A DNA stretch of 64,000 bases from assembly GCA_947625355.1 (NCBI GenBank), contig CANQOA010000001.1, positions 109,795-173,794 of the forward strand. Direction: 5' to 3'. The notes below the pieces were generated by a model. That model was given only the letters and a program-made list of their open reading frames with translations, had not been told where the DNA came from and made no database searches. Shown one piece after another: positions 57,721 through 64,000 of this stretch. Both the position numbers and the translations under genes were made by a program. Numbering within the stretch: position 1 is the stretch's first letter; the number at the start of each line of letters is the position of its first letter. This DNA comes from an uncultured Oscillospiraceae bacterium (GTDB taxonomy: Bacteria > Bacillota > Clostridia > Oscillospirales > Oscillospiraceae).

Positions 57721-58661
57721 GCCCGTCCTCCTTTTCCGCGCCGGGAATGGCCGGCATACCACAGCCAAAGCCATGCCCCCCGCAGATCGGCGCTCCTGAG
57801 CATCGCTCCGGCCGTCCGGCGGACCGCCGGCCCCAGCGCGGAGGCATTTTCGCCCACATCCACGGCCCGCAGGACCATCCACACCCGGTCATAGGCCCGC
57901 CCCAGGGCCACACGCGTCAGATCGTCCCACCCCTTCGACCGGTAAAACCGTGCCCGCTCCAGGTAGCCGTCCACCGCGTCCAGCCGCCGCATGGCGGCCG
58001 AGCCGGTCATGATGCTGCCCGGACGGCCCACGTCCCAGTAAAGCACGTCGGGGATGACCGCGATGGACCGGCACCGGGCATAGATGGGCACCACGGACAG
58101 CTCGTCCTCGTGGATCTTTCCCTCCTGGAACCGCAGCCCGTCGAAGACCGCCCGGCGGTACAGCCTGTTCCAGGCGGTCACGTAGCGCCAGCCGTCGTCG
58201 GCCAGCTCCACCCGCCGCCACGCCTGCTCCGGCGAGAGCACCTCCTCCGCCATGGGCGGGATGGGCGGCCCCTTCAGGGCCCCCTGCTCGTCCACATAGA
58301 CCACGTCGCAGACGCATACGTCCGCGCCGGTGCTCACCAGCGCGGCATGGAGCTTCTCATACATGGCCGGGTCGATATAGTCGTCGCTGTCAACGAAGCC
58401 CACATAGGCGCCTGAGGCGGCGTCCAGCCCCGCGTTCCGGGCGGAGGACAGGCCGCCGTTGGGCTTGTGGATGACCCTGACCCGGCTGTCGCGGGAGGCA
58501 TAGCCGTCGCAGATGGCGCCGCAGCCGTCCGGCGAGCCGTCGTCCACCAGGAGGATCTCCAGGTCCCCATATGTCTGGGCCAGCACGCTGTCCACGCACT
58601 TGGCCAGGTATTTTTCCACCTTATAGACCGGGATGATGACGCTGATCTTTTCCGATTCCAT
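57717..58661 (-). CDS. GT2 family glycosyltransferase
   Basis: The 314-residue enzyme starts at the ATG 58661 (GAAGGAGATCCC upstream). Motifs: ISVIIPVYKVEKYLAKCVDS, LVDDGSPDGCGAICDGY, NGGLSSARNAGLDAAS and GFVDSDDYIDP. The tail after about residue 250 is basic. It is the first gene of the minus glycan operon, under a near-perfect promoter at 58730-58758, and overlaps the GT32-TagF start by four bases. Confidence 0.9.
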   Translation of the reverse strand: MESEKISVIIPVYKVEKYLAKCVDSVLAQTYGDLEILLVDDGSPDGCGAICDGYASRDSRVRVIHKPNGGLSSARNAGLDAASGAYVGFVDSDDYIDPAMYEKLHAALVSTGADVCVCDVVYVDEQGALKGPPIPPMAEEVLSPEQAWRRVELADDGWRYVTAWNRLYRRAVFDGLRFQEGKIHEDELSVVPIYARCRSIAVIPDVLYWDVGRPGSIMTGSAAMRRLDAVDGYLERARFYRSKGWDDLTRVALGRAYDRVWMVLRAVDVGENASALGPAVRRTAGAMLRSADLRGAWLWLWYAGHSRRGKGGRA

Positions 58662-58729
58662 GGGATCTCCTTCAAAGCGGCCGGAGGCAGGCATGCCCCG
58701 TTTCCAGCCGGGCTCGTTTGCCTTTCCAC

Positions 58730-58758
58730 ATTATAATTTGTATGGGAAAGGCTGTCAA
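58730..58758 (-). promoter_or_regulatory. Consensus promoter of the minus glycan operon
   Basis: Minus-strand TTGACA (58753-58758), 17-bp spacer, TATAAT (58730-58735): full sigma-A consensus. Confidence 0.85.
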
Positions 58759-58770
58759 GAAAGTCGAAAA

Positions 58771-58794
58771 GCGGCGCCGCAAACGCGGCGCCGC
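58771..58794 (-). terminator. Terminator of the small lipoprotein gene
   Basis: GCGGCGCCGC repeated in inverted form around AAAC, then CTTTTCGACTTTC on the minus strand. It lies just upstream of the promoter at 58730. Confidence 0.7.
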
Positions 58795-58809
58795 AAGCCG
58801 TTATGTGGT

Positions 58810-59247
58810 TCAGAACACGCCCATGACGATCTCTTTGCCGTCGGGATAGCGGAGGGTGGAGACGATGAACTCTTCATAGTACAGCAGCCCGTCCTCCGCG
58901 CCGGAGTCGGGCGCGATGCAGCTGGTGGTATACTCGGAGCTCTTGGGTTCTCCAATGGCCTTGATGAGCTCGGAAACGTCCTTGCCCTGCAGGTCGAGGG
59001 CCTTCTTGGCCTCCTCGCTGTCCAGGTTGGACACACCCACGCTCAGATCGGCGTTGGGGGCGTTGTTCTCGTCGGCGGCGAGCATCCCGCTGTCGTCATC
59101 CTCCCCGGCGGGGGGCGCCGTGACGGTGGGCAGCTCCGTGGTCTGGGGCTCTTCGGTGGGCTGGGCGGCATTCTGCTTCTCGCCGCCGCAGGCGGCCAGC
59201 GTCAGCAGCATGCTGAATATCAACGCCATGATCCACGTTCTCTTCAT
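58810..59247 (-). CDS. Small lipoprotein of unknown function
   Basis: This 145-residue precursor starts at the ATG 59247 (AAAGGAGATC upstream). The signal ends in the lipobox LAAC with Cys20. A Thr/Pro/Glu-rich linker follows, then a compact acidic domain (SEEAKKALDLQGKDVSELI, IGEPKSSEYTTSC, ending YPDGKEIVMGVF). It resembles small BLIP/SmpA-like outer-surface domains in layout only. It is a single gene with full-consensus promoter and terminator, so it is probably well expressed. Confidence 0.82.
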   Translation of the reverse strand: MKRTWIMALIFSMLLTLAACGGEKQNAAQPTEEPQTTELPTVTAPPAGEDDDSGMLAADENNAPNADLSVGVSNLDSEEAKKALDLQGKDVSELIKAIGEPKSSEYTTSCIAPDSGAEDGLLYYEEFIVSTLRYPDGKEIVMGVF

Positions 59248-59296
59248 GGTCAGATCTCCTTTTGTGTGATAGGATCGCGGTTCGCGTGCGGTTGGT

Positions 59297-59325
59297 ATTA
59301 TACCCGATAAGACATAGTGTGTCAA
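59297..59325 (-). promoter_or_regulatory. Consensus promoter of the small lipoprotein gene
   Basis: Minus-strand TTGACA (59320-59325), 17-bp spacer, TATAAT (59297-59302). Confidence 0.85.
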
Positions 59326-59361
59326 GTTTCCCTTTCCCTATACCGCCGGGGCACATATGAC

Positions 59362-59390
59362 TTGTTCCGCGAGGGCTTCTCTGCTATAAT
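59362..59390 (+). promoter_or_regulatory. Promoter of the second YfhO gene
   Basis: TTGTTC (59362-59367), 17-bp spacer, TATAAT (59385-59390). Confidence 0.65.
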
Positions 59391-59439
59391 CTGTTATAAC
59401 AAAACTACACCCCACACCACGGGATCACAGGGGGCGCCT

Positions 59440-61989
59440 ATGGACCGCAAGCCGAAAAAAAGCCTCATATTGCTCTGCTCGTTCCTGCTGCCGGCGGGGA
59501 CGATGGCCTTGGTGTTCCTTCTGGACGACATCTGCCCCTTCGGCGGCCGGAGCCTGGGCGTGCTGGACATGTCCCATCAGTACGCCGCCATTTTGAGCTC
59601 CCTCCGGGACCTGATCTCCGGCAAGGCCAGTCCCCTGTACCTGCCCAGCATGGTCCTGGGCGGGAACATGATGGGCGTGCTCGCCTACTATCTCATGAGC
59701 CCGCTGAACCTGGTGACCTGCCTGTTCTCCCGGGAGGATCTGCTGACGGCGGTGAGCCTGCTGTATATCCTGCGGGTGGGACTGTGCGGGCTGACCATGG
59801 CGGTCTACTGCGGCCGCCGCCGGGGCTACGGCTGGCGGATACTGGTCCCCGCGGCGGCTTACGGCCTGATGGCCTATATGACCGCTTACGCCATCGGGTA
59901 CCTGTGGCAGGACTGCCTTGTGCTGCTGCCCCTGGCTGCGCTGGGCATCGCCCGGCTGGCGGAGGGGCGCGGCCGGTGGCTGTATGTGCTGAGCCTGGCG
60001 GGCGCGCTGGCGATAAACTTCTATATCGGCTATATCCTGTGCCTGTTCGCGGTGCTGTTTTTCCTCTTCGAGCTGTTCTCCGCGCCGGGCCGGGAAAAAC
60101 TGCGGCGGATGGCGGACTTTGCCCTGTCCAGTCTGGCGGTGGGCGCGCTGGCGGCGGCGGTGCTGGTGCCGGCGGTCATGTCCCTGGCGGGCGGCAAGGC
60201 CGACGTGGCCACCCAGGCGCTGACGCTGACGGCCAAGTTCCCGCTGCCGGAGCTCTTCTCCAAGCTCTTTGCCGGCGCCTTCGACTATGAAGAGCTGACC
60301 CCTGTGGGTCTGCCCAACATCTTCTGCGGAACGGTGACGCTGTGCCTGGCGGTGCTGTATCTTCTCAGCGCCGCGGTGTCCCGCCGGCGGCGGCTCATGG
60401 GCGCGGGGCTCGTCCTGATCCTGGTGCTGTCCTTCTGGCTGTCGGCGCCGGACCTGGTCTGGCACGGGATGAGCGTGCCCACCTGGTATAACTACCGCTA
60501 CAGCTTCCTGTTCTGCTTCCTGCTCGCCGCCGGGGCCGACGCCGCCTTGGCAGACCTGCGGAAAGGCACCCGGCCATGGCACCTTCTCGTCCCTCCGGCG
60601 GCGGTGGCGCTGTTCGCCGCCCTGGCTTTCCTGGGCAGGAGCTATCGGTTCATCGACGGCTCCGCCGCATGGGAAGGGATCGCCGCGGCGGCGGCATGCA
60701 GCGGCGCGCTCTGGCTGCTCCTGCGCCCGGCGGCGGGAAAGCGGCTCGCCGCCATGGCGGCGGCGCTGCTGCTGACGCTGCACACGGCGGAGCTGGGCGA
60801 GAACGCTTTCCTTACCCTCTCCGAGCTGACGGCCACCTCCTGCGACCCGGCACAGTGGGCCCAGTACGTCTCCCAAAAGGAGGCGGCCCTGGCCCTGGCC
60901 GATACGGGGGATACGTTCTGGCGGGTGGAGAGCCCGAACAGCTTCTCCATGGACCGGTGCGAGCCCATGCTGTTCGGCTATGACGGGATCAGCCACTACA
61001 GCTCCAATATCTCCCTCAAGAGCCTGGACTTCCTGGAAAAGCTGGGGCTGACCCGGTATACGGACCTGTTCGCGCTGTATGACAGCGGCGTCACCGCAGC
61101 GGCGGACAGTCTGCTGGCCATCCGGTATGTGGTGGCGGACAAGCTGCCCAAGGCGTACGTCCCGGTCGGTTCCGGCGGGACCTACTCCGTCTGGGAAGAC
61201 CCTTACGCCCTGCCCATGGGCTGGACGGCGGACGGCGCTTTTGCCGCCCTGGCCCAGGCGGAGGACTGTTTCAGCTATATCCAGGCCCTGTATTCCGCCG
61301 CCGCGCCGGAGGTGGAGCAGACGCTCTATGTCCCCGCCGCGGTGGACGATACCGCCCCGGAGGGCATGACCGCCGGGCCCGACGGCGCTCTCGCCGGCGA
61401 GGGCTCCGTCACCTATACCCTGACCGCCCAGGCGGACGGGCCCCTCTACGGTCAGATCCGTGTCCAGGGCTTTCCCGGGGTGCTGGTCTTCGTGAACGGC
61501 CAATACAGCGACTATTACGCCACCGCCCAAATGAACGGCAGCCTCTATCTGGGCTCCTTCTCCGCCGGCGAGACCGTGACCGTCCAGGTCCAGGCCCACT
61601 CCGACGTGACCATCGACGGGGCCGCCTTCGTCACGGAGGACATGGCCGCCCTGGCGGCCTATCATGACGCGCTGGCCGCGGGCGGCTGCGAGCTGACAAA
61701 GCTCTCCGGCTCTCGCTTTGCCGGCTCCTTCACCACCGGCGAGGGGGACTCCCTGCTGGTGCTGACGCTGCCCTATGACGACGCCTGGCGCGTCACGCTG
61801 GACGGCGCGCCGGTCCGGCCCACGGAGGTCCAGGACTGCCTGATGGCCATCCCCGTGACGGCCGGCGCCCATACGCTGCAGATGCGCTACATTCCCGCAG
61901 GGCTCATCCCCGGCGCGGTCATCAGCGCGGCGGCCGCCCTGGCGTGCGCCGCCGCCGCGGCGCTCCCGCGGCGAAAGAGGAAAGCATGA
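59440..61989 (+). CDS. YfhO family membrane glycosyltransferase, second copy
   Basis: The 849-residue paralogue of the 39892 product has about 12 membrane segments in the first 450 residues. The first outer loop (LGVLDMSHQYAAILSSLRDL) carries the Asp/His pattern of the family. A large outer domain follows, then a final hydrophobic segment near 815-840 and a basic end. I start at the ATG 59440 after CAGGGGGCG. It lies alone under its own promoter, outside the main glycan operons, and may transfer a different sugar outside the cell. Confidence 0.82.
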   Translation: MDRKPKKSLILLCSFLLPAGTMALVFLLDDICPFGGRSLGVLDMSHQYAAILSSLRDLISGKASPLYLPSMVLGGNMMGVLAYYLMSPLNLVTCLFSREDLLTAVSLLYILRVGLCGLTMAVYCGRRRGYGWRILVPAAAYGLMAYMTAYAIGYLWQDCLVLLPLAALGIARLAEGRGRWLYVLSLAGALAINFYIGYILCLFAVLFFLFELFSAPGREKLRRMADFALSSLAVGALAAAVLVPAVMSLAGGKADVATQALTLTAKFPLPELFSKLFAGAFDYEELTPVGLPNIFCGTVTLCLAVLYLLSAAVSRRRRLMGAGLVLILVLSFWLSAPDLVWHGMSVPTWYNYRYSFLFCFLLAAGADAALADLRKGTRPWHLLVPPAAVALFAALAFLGRSYRFIDGSAAWEGIAAAAACSGALWLLLRPAAGKRLAAMAAALLLTLHTAELGENAFLTLSELTATSCDPAQWAQYVSQKEAALALADTGDTFWRVESPNSFSMDRCEPMLFGYDGISHYSSNISLKSLDFLEKLGLTRYTDLFALYDSGVTAAADSLLAIRYVVADKLPKAYVPVGSGGTYSVWEDPYALPMGWTADGAFAALAQAEDCFSYIQALYSAAAPEVEQTLYVPAAVDDTAPEGMTAGPDGALAGEGSVTYTLTAQADGPLYGQIRVQGFPGVLVFVNGQYSDYYATAQMNGSLYLGSFSAGETVTVQVQAHSDVTIDGAAFVTEDMAALAAYHDALAAGGCELTKLSGSRFAGSFTTGEGDSLLVLTLPYDDAWRVTLDGAPVRPTEVQDCLMAIPVTAGAHTLQMRYIPAGLIPGAVISAAAALACAAAAALPRRKRKA

Positions 61990-61990
61990 A

Positions 61991-62022
61991 AAAGCCCGGA
62001 CGGCGGAGGCCGTCCGGGCTTT
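61991..62022. terminator. Bidirectional terminator
   Basis: The stem AAAGCCCGGACGG/CCGTCCGGGCTTT has its better T-run (TTTTTC) on the minus side, ending the sortase gene. It also begins within two bases of the YfhO stop. Confidence 0.8.
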
Positions 62023-62034
62023 GCGCGTCGGGGC

Positions 62035-63330
62035 TCATTCGATGGGGACCAGCATCCCGTGGACCAGGAGCCGGGGGTCGTTGTAATTGGCCGAGTAGTC
62101 GCAGGTGGACATGGTGATCAGCTGGTAGGACGTGGAGACCGACGCCTTCGTCCAGAAGAAGGAGCTGGACGTGATCTGGTTGAGATAGTTCGAGTAGTCG
62201 GTGTCGTTGGCAAAATACCCGGGGAAGTTGGACCACGTAGACTCCACGATATGGGCCGCGATCAGATCGATCCGGTAATTCTGGGTGGGCGTCATATAGT
62301 ACATCACCGGGTGCTGCTCATAATAGGACTGGTCCACGTACTTTTGCAGACAGGCGAACATGGAGCCGTCCTTCATGTTGTGCCCCCAGATGATGAAGTT
62401 GCTGTGGACCACGCCCGCGGTGGAGGACGGGTCGGCAAACAGGGATCCGGCGGTATTGGGCTGTTTGTCCCAGCCGCGGTGGAGATAAAACTCGTTGTCC
62501 GAGGTCTGCATCACCGGGTAGGAGATGCCGCCCGGATCGTAGATCCAGCCGATCACGTCGCTGTTCTGGCTCCGGAGCAGGTCCCAGTCCACCTGGAAGG
62601 GGACCTCGGACTGGACCGTGGTCTGCTGACCGGCGTCGGGGTCCGGCGTCGCGCCCGGAGGCAGCGTGGCCTCCGGTTCCGCCATGCTCGACAGGGCCTG
62701 GTCGGCCAGGGTGTTATAGGCGGAGCGGTCGCGCTGGTAATTGAGCATCACGCTCACCAGCTTGCCGCCGGCCACCACCACGCCCGCCACCAGGATCACC
62801 ACCAGGATGATCAGCGGCAGGCTCTGCTGCCCCCGGCGGCGTCTCCGGTACGCGGGGGGCGCCACCTCCACCCGGCGGGACCGGGGCTGCTGCGGGGGGC
62901 GGTCATAAGAATACTGCTCCTGGCGAGGCGCGCGGCCATAGCGGGTATCCTGCCGGGGGGCGCGGCCGCGATCGTCATAATAATAGGGATCCTGCTGAGG
63001 CGCGCGGTCATAGCGGGGGGCCCGCTGGGGCGCGCGGTCCTGATCGTCATAATAATAGGGGTCTTGCTGGGGCGCGCGGTCATAGCGGGCAGCCTGCCGG
63101 GACTGGGCCGGCTGACGGCGGGGCTGAGCGGGCTCCTCCTCCCAGTCCTGATCATACCGGACGGACCGCGCCGGCTGGGCCGGCTGCTGACGGGCTGGCT
63201 GCGAGCGCCGGGGCGGGACATATTCCTCTTCCTCTTCCCAGACCGGCTCCTGGCGGGCGCTCTGGCGGCGGGCAGGCCGGCCAGACCGCACTTGATCGCT
63301 CTTTGGTAAGTGACGTCCACCCTCCGCCAT
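62035..63330 (-). CDS. Class B sortase with long repetitive cytoplasmic tail
   Basis: The 431-residue protein starts at ATG after GAAGGAGGC. Residues 1-165 are cytoplasmic and rich in Arg, Pro, Gln and Tyr, with two near-identical 19-residue repeats (83-101 and 107-125). One membrane segment (about 170-192) is followed by the sortase domain: His317 in IIWGHNMKDGS, Cys410 in TMSTCDYS and Arg420 in NDPRLLVHG. Class B sortases link surface proteins or pilins to peptidoglycan. No sorting-signal substrate is encoded in the window. Confidence 0.92.
   Translation of the reverse strand: MAEGGRHLPKSDQVRSGRPARRQSARQEPVWEEEEEYVPPRRSQPARQQPAQPARSVRYDQDWEEEPAQPRRQPAQSRQAARYDRAPQQDPYYYDDQDRAPQRAPRYDRAPQQDPYYYDDRGRAPRQDTRYGRAPRQEQYSYDRPPQQPRSRRVEVAPPAYRRRRRGQQSLPLIILVVILVAGVVVAGGKLVSVMLNYQRDRSAYNTLADQALSSMAEPEATLPPGATPDPDAGQQTTVQSEVPFQVDWDLLRSQNSDVIGWIYDPGGISYPVMQTSDNEFYLHRGWDKQPNTAGSLFADPSSTAGVVHSNFIIWGHNMKDGSMFACLQKYVDQSYYEQHPVMYYMTPTQNYRIDLIAAHIVESTWSNFPGYFANDTDYSNYLNQITSSSFFWTKASVSTSYQLITMSTCDYSANYNDPRLLVHGMLVPIE
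62956..63084 (-). repeat. In-frame repeats in the sortase tail
   Basis: Two near-identical segments encode YDRAPQQDPYYYDD plus a basic linker. A third, degenerate copy follows toward the membrane segment. Confidence 0.8.
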
Positions 63331-63398
63331 GGCTGCCTCCTTCTCCCCTGCGCGCCGCTGCCCGCGGCGGGACGGTCTCCGTTCATTTTATGAAAATC

Positions 63399-63427
63399 AC
63401 TATATCACATTTGTAACCGTTTTGCAA
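63399..63427 (-). promoter_or_regulatory. Promoter of the sortase gene
   Basis: Minus-strand TTGCAA (63422-63427), 17-bp spacer, TATAGT (63399-63404). Confidence 0.6.
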
Positions 63428-63507
63428 TTATTATATGGAAACCTGTCGAAACTTTCGGAGACTGTTTTTCCCTCCGTCTCCGGCTATGATCACAGGGAGG
63501 TCATTCT

Positions 63508-63885
63508 ATGTCAGATGACGCAGTTTTGTTCTTTGCCCAAAAGCCCGCCGCCGCGGCGCTCTATGAGGTCTTTGAGCGCCGGGTCCTGGAGGAGGTGGAC
63601 GACGTGCGCATCCGGGTGCAAAAGACGCAGATCTCCTTTTCCAACCGCCACCTCTTCGCCGCCGTGAGCCTGCTGCCGGTCCGGCCCAAGGCCCGGCGTC
63701 CGGACGCGTACATCACCGTCACCTTCGGCCTGCGCCGCCGGCTGTCCAGCCGCCGGATCGACGCCGTCTCCGAGCCCTATCCGGAGCGGTGGACGCACCA
63801 TGTGCTCGTCGCCTCGGCGGAGGAGATCGACGACGAGCTGATGGCATGGGTCCGGGAGGCCGCCGTGTTCGCGGCCATGAAATGA
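63508..63885 (+). CDS. DUF5655-like small protein
   Basis: The 125-residue cytosolic protein starts at the ATG after CAGGGAGG. Segments such as VLFFAQKPAAAALYEVFERRV, VRIRVQKTQISFSNRHLFAAV and TVTFGLRRRLSSRRI, with a conserved WTHHVLVAS, resemble the DUF5655 domain of unknown function. Divergent from the sortase gene. An insertion sequence boundary lies within about 20 bp of its stop, so the gene itself appears intact. Confidence 0.75.
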   Translation: MSDDAVLFFAQKPAAAALYEVFERRVLEEVDDVRIRVQKTQISFSNRHLFAAVSLLPVRPKARRPDAYITVTFGLRRRLSSRRIDAVSEPYPERWTHHVLVASAEEIDDELMAWVREAAVFAAMK

Positions 63886-63943
63886 AAAGGGGGCGCGCTC
63901 ATGCGTGAAATAGTCAAGAGTTGGTAGACACAAAAGAAACAGG

Positions 63944-64000
63944 TTAGGCCACCAGTTCTGTGCGAAACAGGACTGGTGGTTTTCCGTTCAGCTTGCGGAC
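63944..64000 (-). CDS. IS3-family transposase, C-terminal end only
   Basis: The last 18 codons before a TAA stop (63944-63946) read VRKLNGKPPVLFRTELVA. The LNGKPPVLFR ending matches the conserved C terminus of IS3-family (IS150 group) DDE transposases. The rest lies beyond the window edge, so intactness cannot be judged. Confidence 0.65.
   Translation of the reverse strand, partial: VRKLNGKPPVLFRTELVA
63954..63987 (+). other. Hairpin inside the transposase end
   Basis: CCACCAGT and ACTGGTGG form a stem with partial inner pairing, followed by TTTT on the plus strand. It may block transcription entering the element from the flank. Confidence 0.45.

Larger units (their letters stand above)
63902..64000 (-). 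mobile_element. End of an IS3-family insertion sequence, partial
   Basis: The plus-strand segment TGCGTGAAATAGTCAAGAG then TTGGTAGACA (63902-63931) resembles an IS3/IS150-group terminal repeat (TG at the outer end, GTTGG...ACA inside). The transposase end follows inside it. The boundary at 63902 is inferred; the other end is outside the window. Confidence 0.55.

Overview
The window is high-GC (strong G/C bias at third codon positions) and dense with genes carrying Firmicute signatures: GGAGG-type ribosome sites, TTGACA/TATAAT promoters, BofC-like and DUF1292 proteins, AddAB, a class B sortase, an ECF transporter module beside truA, and LicD/TagF/YfhO cell-wall genes. I infer a GC-rich Clostridia member, probably a gut Oscillospiraceae relative. 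The species cannot be named from the sequence alone. Both window edges cut a gene: a lipoprotein at the left and an IS3-family transposase at the right.

Layout. 1-14.5 kb: lipoprotein, a 6S RNA candidate, DUF1292 and BofC-like small proteins, a class A penicillin-binding protein, an SH3b-NlpC/P60 wall hydrolase, a DegV protein, a four-gene minus operon (csaB, S9 peptidase, nfo, small protein), and a histidine phosphatase-GNAT fusion overlapping a metallophosphatase. 14.5-21.7 kb: rpmE and addB-addA. 21.9-24.8 kb: a glycolipid-like trio (MGDG-synthase-like glycosyltransferase, CrtO-like acyltransferase, PAP2 phosphatase) and mntP. 25-36.8 kb: rRNA-type methyltransferase, ecfA1-ecfA2-ecfT-truA, a DUF5711 membrane protein, CvpA, a ClpE-like unfoldase, an ABC exporter and a DHH phosphoesterase. 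36.8-37.1 kb: an orphan structured RNA with its own promoter and terminator. 37.1-39.7 kb: PfkB kinase, YbaK and a split chromate transporter.

39.9-58.7 kb is a large surface-glycan locus. The plus-strand series holds a YfhO-family glycosyltransferase, a RffA-type sugar transaminase, a polytopic membrane protein, two ATP-grasp ligases, a hexapeptide acetyltransferase, a CsbB/GtrB-like glycosyltransferase, two tandem sugar-transfer-associated ATP-grasp proteins, a Wzx-like flippase and two GT2 enzymes. It meets a convergent minus-strand operon of GT2, a GT32-TagF fusion and LicD. A second YfhO gene (59.4 kb) and a class B sortase (62-63.3 kb) follow. Taken together (inference), the locus would make and decorate a phosphate-containing wall or teichoic-acid-like polymer. 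An amino sugar could be acylated or amino-acylated by the four ATP-grasp enzymes, handed to undecaprenyl phosphate by the CsbB-like enzyme, and transferred outside the cell by YfhO. This is the best candidate here for an undescribed system. The orphan RNA at 36.86-37.05 kb, with a 13-bp closing stem and several anti-Shine-Dalgarno motifs, is the second.
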